Assembly (NCBI GenBank): GCA_023251875.1
Contig: JAHEXY010000008.1
Location: 1 to 64,000, forward strand
Origin: Bacteroidota bacterium
GTDB taxonomy: Bacteria > Bacteroidota > Bacteroidia > JAHEXY01
Reading direction: 5' to 3'
Length of the DNA: 64,000 nucleotides
In this document: positions 8,578 to 15,860 of the stretch, one piece after another
Numbering within the stretch: the stretch's first letter is position 1
Layout: each line of letters begins with the position of its first letter
The notes under the pieces: generated by a model
What the model was told of the DNA's origin: nothing
The model's database searches: none
What the model saw: the letters and a program-made list of their open reading frames with translations, nothing else
Made by a program: the position numbers and the translations under genes

Positions 8578-10617
8578 CTATTGCTCTTCCTCATCGTCTT
8601 TATCTTGGCTGTTATCATCAGTATTTGATTTTTGACATGTAGGAACAATTTGTTTGTATTCTTTATGTTCTGATTTCTGGGTAATCTCGTTGCCATCTTT
8701 GTCAATTGGAGTTCCTTTATCATTTGTTACCATTTGCCTTCCTTCGCCTCTTTTTAAGGCCTCAAGAATAAGTTGTTTAAGTTGTTCAGGTGTAGCATCA
8801 GGGTTTTCACGAGCTATTTTACGCCCCAGTTCATTATTGAATAAATCCATTTTTGATGCCTCTGGGTCGTAGTTGGGGCTATTAGGATCTAAAGTTCCTG
8901 CATGTAATTCGTGGGCATCTGCAATTTTTTTAGCAACTTCTTCTCCAAGAAAACGTGCCATTAAAGCATTCCAATATGCATGGCGAAAGGCATCTCCTAA
9001 TCCATCTATTCTCGTATCAGGATGTATTTGCGGTCCGTTGTTTGGGCCTTTTCCACTAAATAAATTAGCCGCAGTTTGTGCTGCCTCGTATTGACAATAC
9101 CAAGCCATTGTTATAAGATAACTTGCGTTAGTAAATTGTTTAGAAATAGTTTCACAAAAAGCTATTTTTTCACCTTCTGGTGTTGCTTCCCATTTCTGCT
9201 GTGCTTTATCATATACTGTCATTACTTCAGCACCATCCGGATCGACCATATTTATGGGATCATTTAACATTGCACAATATGGACTTATGGATGGATATTT
9301 CCCTGCCAAAGGATCAATTGATAAAGCAAACGTAACAGGATCGATTTCATTTTCAAAGGCTAATTGGTAGGTACTGATGTTCTCAATTTTTTGTTCTGTA
9401 ATGGTAAAACAAGTATTGCCTATTGTTAATTGCTTATTGCTAGGCTGTATTTCGGAGAATTTATTTTTAGATAGGGTGTAATAGTTTTTGGTTTTGGTGA
9501 TTGAAGAAAAGACCTCTCCCCCAACCCCTCTCCAAAGGAGAGGGGAGTTGGAGCCCTGAGCATTGGCTAGTAGTGTTTCTTGCATTTCTTTTGGCATTTG
9601 GGTATAACCCCAATTATTTAAAGCAAGCACAGTGTTTTCTAACTCATGAAATGTTTTGGTATTTTTTTGTTTCTCTTTTAATGTTTCTTTTTCTAATACT
9701 TGGGCTTTTAATAGCATGGCATTTAAACTTAATGCATCATATTGAAGTGCAGTTTTGGCGCATTGTAAAGTAAAATCTTTACACAGCTTCGATTCTTCTC
9801 CTCCCATTCTTAATTCTACATTCTTAATTTTTAATTTTTTTTCATAGCCTTTGGCAAGCTGTACTAAACACAATGCTACTGCTTGTTTTTCGTTTAATCT
9901 GCGCAAGGCAATTCCGTTTGTTACTGCTGCATGTGTTGTATAGGTATAGGCTTTAATGGTTCCACTGCCGGGAAATGTATGGGTAGTAAGTTCTATATTG
10001 TAAAAATTTCCATCAAAACCTTTGTGTTGAATATAGATGTGTTCCGGAGCTGTTGTTAAATAGGCATCAGTATGCAAGCGTTCAGAAAAAATATAATACA
10101 AGGCTGCTAATGAAAAACAATTGCCAATATTGTTTTTAAGTAAAGATGTAATTTGAGTTGTTTCCCAATTTTCTTTTCCAAAAGGATCGATGTTTTGGTA
10201 TGTCATTGGATAATGCGGCAGATATTCTCCATTTTGTTTCCAATAAGTAGTGTCGGTTATGTAGGTATATATTGCCCAGTTGAGAAGTAGAGACCCCTCT
10301 CCGGTATTTTCTAAATCATTTTGTGCAGGCACTCTATCTTTATTTGCATAGGCAAGTTCAATAATTCTGCTGGTATGAAAATCTAATGAATTTTTAAATT
10401 CAGTTTTTGAAAGTTGATTATTGTAATAGGCATTCTCCATACTAAAAACAGCATCTTCAAAACTTAATGCATTTTTATTTTCGAGCATGGCAGTAATTTC
10501 ATTGTATGCACTTTTATAATTTTGCAATACAAGGGAATCATTATTTTCTTGCGCACTTATATTTTGTATGATCAATACAAAGCAAAAAATAATGAAAGGC
10601 TTGTATCTATTTTGCAT
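8578..10617 (-). CDS. Tip protein 1: transglutaminase-like carrier, RHS core tip, DUF6973-like C-terminus
   Basis: I place the start at ATG 10617, where MQNRYKPFIIFCFVLII..ISA is a good signal peptide; an ATG 60 bases upstream lies in the conserved promoter block. Residues about 90-230 resemble a transglutaminase-like fold: Cys167 (NNIGNCFSL), His193 (PEHIYIQH) and Glu209 (NFYNIEL). Residues 435-462 carry the closing part of the RHS core, DPLAGKYPSISPY..DPINMVDPDG, with both DP motifs but no preceding RHS strands. The last 215 residues contain DAFRHAYWNA (542-551), AHE (568-570) and MDLFNNELGR (590-599), which I recall as DUF6973-like; the activity is unknown. A GC-rich palindrome is translated as SPLLWRGVGGEV (358-369). 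Closest relative: the gene at 12085-14145. It has its own LytTR-type promoter. Confidence 0.8.
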   Translation of the reverse strand: MQNRYKPFIIFCFVLIIQNISAQENNDSLVLQNYKSAYNEITAMLENKNALSFEDAVFSMENAYYNNQLSKTEFKNSLDFHTSRIIELAYANKDRVPAQNDLENTGEGSLLLNWAIYTYITDTTYWKQNGEYLPHYPMTYQNIDPFGKENWETTQITSLLKNNIGNCFSLAALYYIFSERLHTDAYLTTAPEHIYIQHKGFDGNFYNIELTTHTFPGSGTIKAYTYTTHAAVTNGIALRRLNEKQAVALCLVQLAKGYEKKLKIKNVELRMGGEESKLCKDFTLQCAKTALQYDALSLNAMLLKAQVLEKETLKEKQKNTKTFHELENTVLALNNWGYTQMPKEMQETLLANAQGSNSPLLWRGVGGEVFSSITKTKNYYTLSKNKFSEIQPSNKQLTIGNTCFTITEQKIENISTYQLAFENEIDPVTFALSIDPLAGKYPSISPYCAMLNDPINMVDPDGAEVMTVYDKAQQKWEATPEGEKIAFCETISKQFTNASYLITMAWYCQYEAAQTAANLFSGKGPNNGPQIHPDTRIDGLGDAFRHAYWNALMARFLGEEVAKKIADAHELHAGTLDPNSPNYDPEASKMDLFNNELGRKIARENPDATPEQLKQLILEALKRGEGRQMVTNDKGTPIDKDGNEITQKSEHKEYKQIVPTCQKSNTDDNSQDKDDEEEQ
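9512..9550. repeat. GC-rich palindromic repeat translated within tip protein 1
   Basis: Stem CCCCTCTCC-AAA-GGAGAGGGG, in frame as SPLLWRGVGGEV. The aligned place in the paralogue at 12085-14145 has no such element, while the gene at 10863-12071 has a different copy there. Confidence 0.9.
9805..9840. repeat. AT-rich ATTCTTAATT-type repeat within tip protein 1
   Basis: Two direct copies of CATTCTTAATT separated by a few bases, read in frame as KIKNVELRM. The paralogue 12085-14145 carries a related stretch at the same place (13299-13333), so this insertion predates their duplication. Confidence 0.55.
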
Positions 10618-10656
10618 ACTAAAAGGGGGTTTAGTAATTATACTGGTATTTTTTTG

Positions 10657-10664
10657 AAAGGTTA
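10657..10664 (-). promoter_or_regulatory. Promoter-like block (sense TAACCTTT) for tip protein 1
   Basis: The block lies 39 bases before the chosen start codon and sits in a 30-bp stretch (AAAGGTTACATTTT.ATG.AATTA) nearly identical to those upstream of 8266 and 32672. Confidence 0.55.
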
Positions 10665-10718
10665 CATTTTCATGCAATTATTTTAATGTTATGTTTCTTT
10701 TGTTGATAAGAGTTGTTT

Positions 10719-10748
10719 ATTTAATGGTTGGTTTGGATTATTTAATGG
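10719..10748 (-). promoter_or_regulatory. Predicted LytTR-type direct repeat upstream of tip protein 1
   Basis: ATTTAATGG at 10719-10727 and 10740-10748, a 21-bp period, with 54 bp to the AAAGGTTA block at 10657. Box sequence, period and distance are the same as at A2 and A1. Confidence 0.7.
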
Positions 10749-10780
10749 CTAGAATCTTATACTAATACTCATTATAAATT

Positions 10781-10866
10781 AATCCAATACATACTAGTAT
10801 AATGCCGATCGACAATATGTTTAGTACAATGTAATTGGATTATTACATATTGCGAATCGGTATTAT
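10781..10866. repeat. Two interleaved inverted repeats (A-B-A'-B' order)
   Basis: Arm A (AATCCAATACAT, 10781-10792) pairs with 10829-10841, and arm B (10799-10819, core GCCGATCG) pairs with 10846-10866. The arms are interleaved rather than nested, so full pairing would form a pseudoknot. B' overlaps the stop codon of the gene 10863-12071. It may work as a terminator or be a mobile repeat. Confidence 0.6.
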
Positions 10867-12071
10867 TTTTTTACTTTTTCAACTTTTCCATTTAAAAAGC
10901 CATCTGGCATTTTTCCTTCTTCTGTTTTTGTTACCATTTTATCAGGGTTAATCTTAGGATCAACATTTTCTGTTTGAAATGGGAAAAGTATCATATCTTG
11001 TACTTGTTGAGCTGAAAGCGTAAGGGTAGCATTAGAAGGACTCATTAAATTATTTGAATGTTGCAATCCTAAAGCATGGCCTAGTTCGTGAGCTCCTGTA
11101 TGCTCATCTTTGGCCCCTTTGGTTGCAATAAGAATAAGACCAGCATTACCATAGTCACCCTCTACAAATAAACCATATTCATTAGCATTGGCAACTCCAT
11201 TAACATCCCTATATTTTTGATTTGCTTCGTTAAATGGAGAATTATTCGATGGAACAATATCAAAAAAATTAGAGGTTCCATCCCATAATGCTGTTCCATC
11301 TAAATGATCTATTGAGCTAGTAGAGCCTTGTCTTGTATTCGGCAAATATATAGCAGGATCTTCTTTAACTTGTATGTCAAATTTAATTTGATATACAACT
11401 TCTTCATCTCCTTCTTCAACAGTATATTGATATTGACCATTAAGATTATTATAAAACGCGGCCGCTTCCTGAGCATAGGCATACGATTCATCATCATCAG
11501 TATAAAGAACTGTTGATATTGTAATAGTTTTATTTTCATGGTCGAAATTCCAAAGCGCTTGCCGGCCATCGGGGTCAACCATATTTACCGGATTATTACC
11601 CATTGCATTATAAGGACTTATGGATGGAAATTTGTAAGCTAAAGGATCAATTGATAAGGCGAATAGGGTGGGATCAAAGCCCTCATCCCCCAGCCCCTTC
11701 TCCCGAAAGGAGAAGGGGGGAATGCCTTGATTAATGGTTTGAAGATTTGATTGCATTGTAATTATTTCTGGAAATTTATTTTGAGAAAGAGAATAATATT
11801 GTTGTGTTTTATCGATTGAAGAAAATGGTGATAAGCCATCAGCCCTTCCCTCTCCCAAGGGAGAGTGTGATGTGTATTGAGCATTGGCTAGTAGTGTTTC
11901 TTCCATTTCTTTTGGCATTGGGATATAGCCTAAACTGCTAATTTGAATAGAAATAGCTAACAATTGTTGGCGATGAGCTGCAGTAGAATCGATTTTATTG
12001 CTTGCAGAAACAACTTGAAGCATTGTAAAACAAAGTACAATATAGGAGCAGGGGTGTGTTAATGATTTCAT
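10863..12071 (-). CDS. Tip protein 2: secreted RHS core tip with metzincin zinc protease C-terminus
   Basis: 402 aa with a signal peptide (about residues 1-23, ending VSAS). There is no transglutaminase-like domain: after a short linker equivalent to the end of the linker in tip proteins 1 and 3 (PMPKEMEETLLANAQ), residues 142-169 give the RHS tip DPLAYKFPSISPY..NPVNMVDPDG. The C-terminal domain contains HELGHALGLQH (328-338), the zinc site HExxHxxGxxH, and a following Met in NLMSPS (343) as a Met-turn. These features define metzincins, so extracellular proteolysis is the predicted activity. Two GC-rich palindromes are translated (residues 68-80 and 118-132). It begins 13 bases after the stop of 12085-14145 and is probably co-transcribed with it. 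The substrate is unknown. Confidence 0.85.
   Translation of the reverse strand: MKSLTHPCSYIVLCFTMLQVVSASNKIDSTAAHRQQLLAISIQISSLGYIPMPKEMEETLLANAQYTSHSPLGEGRADGLSPFSSIDKTQQYYSLSQNKFPEIITMQSNLQTINQGIPPFSFREKGLGDEGFDPTLFALSIDPLAYKFPSISPYNAMGNNPVNMVDPDGRQALWNFDHENKTITISTVLYTDDDESYAYAQEAAAFYNNLNGQYQYTVEEGDEEVVYQIKFDIQVKEDPAIYLPNTRQGSTSSIDHLDGTALWDGTSNFFDIVPSNNSPFNEANQKYRDVNGVANANEYGLFVEGDYGNAGLILIATKGAKDEHTGAHELGHALGLQHSNNLMSPSNATLTLSAQQVQDMILFPFQTENVDPKINPDKMVTKTEEGKMPDGFLNGKVEKVKK
11678..11722. repeat. GC-rich palindromic repeat translated within tip protein 2
   Basis: CCTTCTCCC-GAA-AGGAGAAGG stem with a CCCTCATCCCCCAG lead, in frame as PPFSFREKGLGDEGF. It is at the same place as the copy in tip protein 3 (12876-12922) and absent from tip protein 1. 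Confidence 0.9.
11841..11868. repeat. GC-rich palindromic repeat translated within tip protein 2 (second copy)
   Basis: Stem CTCTCCC-AA-GGGAGAG, in frame as HSPLGEGRADGL, at the position where tip protein 1 carries SPLLWRGVGGEV. Confidence 0.9.
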
Positions 12072-12084
12072 TTTTCAGTATTGA

Positions 12085-14145
12085 TTATTTGGTTGAACAT
12101 TGGTATTTATTTTGATGAGATGGGCTACTCAATAATTCTGCAAGCATATTTAAAGCAGGTGGCAAAACTAACTTTGTAATGTTATTGCCTTGTTCGTCAA
12201 CAGTAGTTACAACGTTTAATTTTTTTATAGGAATAGAAATATTTTGGCCAAATAGAGTAGTACTAATTGAAACGCCTTTCATATATATTGTTCCGTTACT
12301 ATTGCGTAATGCTGAATAGTTGTCACAAGCCCCATTAGGATCATATTGATAGGAGAGGTGTGAGAAATCGATAGAGGCTCCATCTGTAAGTGTTAATTGC
12401 GCAACTACGTTATTATCTTTATCCTTCAACGGAATATTAACCAATTGATCAGATGTAACCGTATTTAAGGTTAATGAATTACCCTCTACTTTTAAATTCA
12501 TTATTTTATTTATTTCACTTAGTGGCATTGCCTTGTTAATTTGAGTAGAAAATCCACTTTGTGGATGTGCATCCAATGCCCTTGTTAAGGTTAATCTTGA
12601 AATCATTAATTTTTTATTACTCTGCAAAGAGGCCTGAGCCAATAAAAAAACATATTCTCCCGCATCTCTTGACGCCACCATTTTATTTACAATTTCGTCA
12701 GAAACTGAAATTGCTGACGCATTAGGCAATGGATCAAAATTTCCGGCTGCTTCATCAGCCATGCCTGTTGGGTCAATTCTATTCATAGGATTATTAGCCA
12801 CAGAATTGTAGGGGCTTACAGATGGAAATTTTTGGGCAAGGGGATCTATTGAAAGTGCAAATGTGCTTAAGTCAAGGCCCTCATCCCCCGCCCCCTTCTC
12901 CCCAAGGGAGAAGGGGGGGATGCCTTGATTATTGGCTTGGAAGTTTATTATTTCAGGAAATTTATTTTTTGAAAGAGATGTATAAGTATACCTATTATCA
13001 AACAAGTTAAAAGGAGAAACAGCTCTTACGGTTTTGATTTCTGAAATGCCTTGGATATTATCTACTAAAGCTTGCTGCATTGATTGGGGCATTTGTATAT
13101 AGCCATAATTAGCTAAGGCAAGTTGCGAAGTTTCTAATTCTTTATTTGTTTTTGCATCGCCCTGTTCTTCTTTCAATACCATTTTTTCTAAAATTTGTTG
13201 CTTTAAGAGCATGGCACTTAAACACAATGAATCATACTCCAATGCTTTATTGGTGCATTGTAAAGTAAAATTTTCACACAGCCTTGATTCTTCTCCTTCC
13301 ATTCTTAATTCCCCATTCATAATTTTTAATTTTTTTTCATAGCCTTTGGCAAGATATACGAAACACAATGCAATAGATTCTTTTTCATTTAATCTGTGCA
13401 TGGCAATACCGCTTTCAACAGCTGCGTGTGATGTATATGTGTATGTTTTAATAGTGCCACTTCCTGGAAAAGTATGGGTGGTTAATTCCACATTATAAAA
13501 ATTACCATCAAAGCCTTTGTGTTGGATATAAATGTGGCCGGGCGCTGTTGTAAGATAAGCTTGTGAATGCAAGCGCTGAGAAAAAATATAATACAAGGTT
13601 GATAATGAAAAACAATTGCCCTTATTTGTTTTAAGTAAGGAAGTAATTTGTGTAGTTTCCCAATTTTCTTTTCCAAAAGGATCGGTATTTTGATAGGTCA
13701 AGGGATAATGCGGTACATATTCTCCATTTTGTTTCCAATAAGTGGTATCAGTTATGTAGGTATATATTGCCCAATTGAGAAGAACAAGCCCATCTTCTCT
13801 GGCCTTACATGAAGGGGAGATAGGAAGAACGCTATTTTCGAACTGTGCACTATTGGGAACTCTATCTTTATTTGCATAGGCAAGTTCAATAATTCTGCTG
13901 GTATGAAAATCGAGTGTGTTTGTAAATTCTTTTTTCGAAAGTTGATTATTGTAATAAGCATTTTCCATACTAAAAATGGCATCTTCAAAATTTAATGCAT
14001 TCTCATTTTCGAGTATAGTCGTAATTTCATTGTAGGCGCTTTGGTAATTTTGCAATACAATAGAATCATTGTTTTGATTGGCTTTTGCAAATTGAATGAT
14101 TAATAGCAAGCAGTAAATAATGGATGTTATTTTTTTAGTTGTCAT
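12085..14145 (-). CDS. Tip protein 3: transglutaminase-like carrier, RHS core tip, unrecognised C-terminus
   Basis: 686 aa, closely similar to tip protein 1 over the first 400 residues. Signal peptide MTTKKITSIIYCLLLIIQFAKA; transglutaminase-like residues Cys178 (NKGNCFSL), His204 (APGHIYIQH) and Glu220 (NFYNVEL); RHS tip 434-461 (DPLAQKFPSVSPY..NPMNRIDPTG). The remaining 225 residues match no family I recognise; they are rich in beta-type sequence with two Cys in the last part. Translated repeat material lies at about residues 105-118 (a degenerate GC-rich copy), 276-288 (AT-rich repeat) and 409-424. It is followed after 13 bases by tip protein 2. A TAACCTTA block lies 119 bases upstream, with a palindromic repeat in between. 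Confidence 0.8.
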   Translation of the reverse strand: MTTKKITSIIYCLLLIIQFAKANQNNDSIVLQNYQSAYNEITTILENENALNFEDAIFSMENAYYNNQLSKKEFTNTLDFHTSRIIELAYANKDRVPNSAQFENSVLPISPSCKAREDGLVLLNWAIYTYITDTTYWKQNGEYVPHYPLTYQNTDPFGKENWETTQITSLLKTNKGNCFSLSTLYYIFSQRLHSQAYLTTAPGHIYIQHKGFDGNFYNVELTTHTFPGSGTIKTYTYTSHAAVESGIAMHRLNEKESIALCFVYLAKGYEKKLKIMNGELRMEGEESRLCENFTLQCTNKALEYDSLCLSAMLLKQQILEKMVLKEEQGDAKTNKELETSQLALANYGYIQMPQSMQQALVDNIQGISEIKTVRAVSPFNLFDNRYTYTSLSKNKFPEIINFQANNQGIPPFSLGEKGAGDEGLDLSTFALSIDPLAQKFPSVSPYNSVANNPMNRIDPTGMADEAAGNFDPLPNASAISVSDEIVNKMVASRDAGEYVFLLAQASLQSNKKLMISRLTLTRALDAHPQSGFSTQINKAMPLSEINKIMNLKVEGNSLTLNTVTSDQLVNIPLKDKDNNVVAQLTLTDGASIDFSHLSYQYDPNGACDNYSALRNSNGTIYMKGVSISTTLFGQNISIPIKKLNVVTTVDEQGNNITKLVLPPALNMLAELLSSPSHQNKYQCSTK
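12876..12922. repeat. GC-rich palindromic repeat translated within tip protein 3
   Basis: CCCCTTCTCC-CCAA-GGGAGAAGGGG with a CCCTCATCCCCCG lead, in frame as IPPFSLGEKGAGDEG, at the same site as the copy in tip protein 2. Confidence 0.9.
13299..13333. repeat. AT-rich ATTCTTAATT-type repeat within tip protein 3
   Basis: CATTCTTAATT followed by CATTCATAATT, in frame as KIMNGELRM, the counterpart of 9805-9840. Confidence 0.5.
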
Positions 14146-14217
14146 AAATTTATTTATACTTATTCTTTTATATTTTAGAATATTGATAGATGAAATACGA
14201 GATTGTAATTAGTTAAA

Positions 14218-14248
14218 AGCATTGCCGGTTTTTAAAATTGGCAATGCT
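14218..14248. repeat. Palindromic repeat A left of the first toxin-antitoxin operon
   Basis: AGCATTGCC (14218-14226) and GGCAATGCT (14240-14248) form the arms, followed by TATTTTTATTTT as at repeat B. An outer pair ATTGTAA / TTACAAT surrounds it (14203-14209 and 14270-14276). CATCTATCAATATT, which precedes repeats B and C, occurs here in inverted orientation (14179-14192). The repeat lies between the TAACCTTA block (14265-14272) and the start of tip protein 3. Confidence 0.75.
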
Positions 14249-14264
14249 TATTTTTATTTTTGGC

Positions 14265-14272
14265 TAAGGTTA
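14265..14272 (-). promoter_or_regulatory. Possible promoter block (sense TAACCTTA) for tip proteins 3 and 2
   Basis: TTGTAACCTTA on the minus strand resembles the block upstream of the other secreted genes, but the LytTR-type direct repeat is missing at the expected 54-bp distance and the leader is long (119 bases) because repeat A lies within it. Confidence 0.35.
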
Positions 14273-14342
14273 CAATTGTAGCGAAACACTGTGATTAATT
14301 ACTTTGATCATGCTTACTACGCCCAAGAGGGTAAAATTATAA

Positions 14343-14372
14343 TTGATTTTATTAGGCGGTTTTGTATCTTTA
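14343..14372 (+). promoter_or_regulatory. Promoter for the first toxin-antitoxin operon
   Basis: TTG at 14343-14345, 19 bp, then TATCTTTA at 14365-14372 fits the Bacteroidota -33/-7 pattern; the antitoxin ATG follows 17 bases later. This supports the internal start at 14390. Confidence 0.5.
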
Positions 14373-14389
14373 TAAAAAACAAAAAAATT

Positions 14390-14623
14390 ATGTATACAGC
14401 TTTTCATGTTAATGCCAATGAGCTAAATGAAAATTTTCTTAATGGGCTCAAAATGATATTTAAAAGTAAACGAATATCAATTATTATTGAAGAAGAACAA
14501 GATGAAACAGAATATTTACTATCCAACCCTGCTAATCGTAAAATATTGGAAAAATCATTGAAAAATGTAGAAGCAGGTAAATTAATAGAAGTAAATATTG
14601 ACAAGTACCTACATAAAAAATGA
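14390..14623 (+). CDS. Antitoxin of a YoeB-type toxin-antitoxin pair
   Basis: 77 aa starting MYTAFHVNANELNENFLN. I chose ATG 14390 over an in-frame ATG at 14291 because a promoter ends just before it and the extra 33 residues have no family character. The first part should form the DNA-binding domain and the acidic middle (EEEQDETEYLL) plus the C-terminal helix the toxin-binding part; this is inferred from position and from the neighbouring toxin, since the sequence itself is not a clear YefM/Phd match. Its stop overlaps the toxin start as ATGA, so the two are translationally coupled. Antitoxins of this kind usually repress their own operon. Confidence 0.8.
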   Translation: MYTAFHVNANELNENFLNGLKMIFKSKRISIIIEEEQDETEYLLSNPANRKILEKSLKNVEAGKLIEVNIDKYLHKK

Positions 14624-14877
14624 AAAAAATACTTTTTGAGGTTATTGCTCATGAACAGTTCCAAAAATGGGAAGTTCAGAACAAAAAGATTTTCAAGAAA
14701 ATTACAGAACTTCTTGATGACACAAGACAAAATCCATTTAAAGGAATAGGAAAGCCAGAACCTCTTAAACATCAATTCAAGGGATATTGGTCTAGGAGAA
14801 TTGATAAGGAACATCGATTGGTTTATAAAGTAAATGATGATGCCGTTATTGTTATCTCTTGTATGTACCATTATTAA
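14620..14877 (+). CDS. YoeB/Txe-family mRNA interferase toxin
   Basis: 85 aa, the usual length of YoeB (84 aa in E. coli). Conserved points of this RelE-fold ribosome-dependent endoribonuclease are present: Glu47 in GIGKPEPLK, Arg66 in EHRLVYK, and the C-terminal His84-Tyr85 (CMYHY). HQFKGYWSRRID is the characteristic middle motif. It should cleave mRNA in the ribosomal A site when its antitoxin is degraded. It follows the antitoxin with an ATGA overlap. The operon is bracketed by palindromic repeats A and B. Confidence 0.93.
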   Translation: MKKILFEVIAHEQFQKWEVQNKKIFKKITELLDDTRQNPFKGIGKPEPLKHQFKGYWSRRIDKEHRLVYKVNDDAVIVISCMYHY

Positions 14878-14920
14878 TTTCACTTCAATATTTGTTGATC
14901 TTTATATTATACCGTTCGCT

Positions 14921-14985
14921 CATCTATCAATATTTCAAAGAACTTTTTTTATAAGCATTGCCAATTTTAAAATTGGCAATGCTTA
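14921..14985. repeat. Repeat B between the two toxin-antitoxin operons
   Basis: A 30-bp lead (CATCTATCAATATTTCAAAG AACTTTTTTTAT) is followed by a perfect 34-bp palindrome at 14952-14985 with arms TAAGCATTGCCAATTTT. The lead is repeated almost exactly at 15749, and the palindrome core is shared with repeat A. It could also end transcription of the toxin gene. Confidence 0.85.
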
Positions 14986-15032
14986 TTTTTATTTTCGGCC
15001 TGAGGCCTAAGTTTGCAATCGGATTTTTATAA

Positions 15033-15063
15033 TTGGCTTCCAGTATTTCTTTGTTTATATTTG
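15033..15063 (+). promoter_or_regulatory. Promoter for the second toxin-antitoxin operon
   Basis: TTG at 15033-15035, 20 bp, then TATATTTG at 15056-15063, a full match to TAnnTTTG. ATG 15084 follows 20 bases downstream, which argues for that start rather than ATG 15033. Confidence 0.65.
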
Positions 15064-15083
15064 TAGCTATTAAATATTTATTT

Positions 15084-15320
15084 ATGAATGCAAATATTCA
15101 ACTTTCGTTTGGTCAACTTTTAGAACTTGTGATGCAATTACCCGGCAAACAAAAGCAAAAACTTATTGCACAAGTTCAAAAAGAAACTTATACTCGATAT
15201 TCACTTTCTCCTGAACTAAAGAAAAAAATTCAACTTTTTTCAAAATCAATAATCAATAAAAATGTTGATGAAGATATGATTATCGAAGAAGTAAAAAAGG
15301 TTCGAAAAAAACATGCCTAA
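15084..15320 (+). CDS. Antitoxin of a PIN-domain toxin-antitoxin pair
   Basis: 78 aa beginning MNANIQLSFGQLLELVMQLP, a helix-rich, lysine-rich small protein. ATG 15084 is preferred because the promoter TATATTTG ends 20 bases upstream; an in-frame ATG at 15033 would start inside the promoter. The first segment (FGQLLELVMQLPGKQKQKL) is typical of short antitoxins paired with PIN toxins. Its stop overlaps the toxin gene by 8 bases. The function is inferred from the pairing. Confidence 0.8.
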   Translation: MNANIQLSFGQLLELVMQLPGKQKQKLIAQVQKETYTRYSLSPELKKKIQLFSKSIINKNVDEDMIIEEVKKVRKKHA

Positions 15321-15738
15321 ATCATCAAAAACTTTAATTATTGACACCAATCTTTGGATTAGTTATTTATTGGGCGGAAAATGCTATGATATTATTTCCG
15401 AAATTTTAATTGATGAATCTTTTACGATTTTTTCTTGTAAAGAATTACAAAAAGAAATTAATGAAGTACGTCTCCGTCCAAAATTGAAACGCTATTTTTC
15501 ATCCAAACAAATAACTGATTTTATAAAAATTTTCAATGAAAGAACAATTGTTATAAATTTAGATTCAAAACTTTTACAATCATTTCCTCGTGATCCTAAA
15601 GATGCATATCTATTAGCCTTATGTATGCAAACTCAATCAAATTTGCTCTTAAGTGGTGACAAAGATTTATTATCGCTTAACCATTTTCATCAAACTCAAA
15701 TAGTAAGCATAAACTATTTTGCAAATCACTTTCTTTAA
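15313..15738 (+). CDS. PIN-domain toxin (VapC-like ribonuclease)
   Basis: 141 aa. Acidic metal-binding residues of the PIN fold are visible: Asp11 in LIIDTNLWISYLL, Glu48 or a neighbour in the CKELQKEINEV helix, Asp94/Asp97 in FPRDPKDAYLLALC, and Asp116/Asp118 in LLLSGDKDLLSL. This order and spacing fit the putative toxin PIN family of COG1569. It is expected to cut RNA in a Mg-dependent way, held in check by the upstream antitoxin with which it overlaps by 8 bases. Repeats B and C flank the operon. Confidence 0.92.
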   Translation: MPKSSKTLIIDTNLWISYLLGGKCYDIISEILIDESFTIFSCKELQKEINEVRLRPKLKRYFSSKQITDFIKIFNERTIVINLDSKLLQSFPRDPKDAYLLALCMQTQSNLLLSGDKDLLSLNHFHQTQIVSINYFANHFL

Positions 15739-15748
15739 ACTTTACTTT

Positions 15749-15813
15749 CATCTATCAATATTTCAAAGAACTTTTTTTTATGAGCATTGCAAAAGTTTTA
15801 AACTTTTGCAATG
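15749..15813. repeat. Repeat C right of the second toxin-antitoxin operon
   Basis: The lead CATCTATCAATATTTC.. repeats that of repeat B, followed by a 29-bp inverted repeat (CATTGCAAAAGTTT arms, 15785-15813). The palindrome has the same outer CATTGC/GCAATG as A and B but a different centre. Confidence 0.8.
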
Positions 15814-15860
15814 GCTTGTATTATGCTTTATTTTGGTGGATGACACATCCACAATTAATA

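Noticed and set aside
10618-10677. Upstream ATG (10677) as start of tip protein 1
   Set aside because: It lies in the promoter block conserved at 8459 and 32711, and the internal Met at 10617 begins a normal signal peptide.
14404-14883. 159-aa frame on the minus strand across the YoeB operon
   Set aside because: It is antisense to two well supported overlapping genes and has no family features.
14218-15813. Repeats around the toxin-antitoxin genes as integron attC sites
   Set aside because: No GTTRRRY core sites in the right places, the arms are perfect palindromes rather than the attC layout, and no integrase gene is present.
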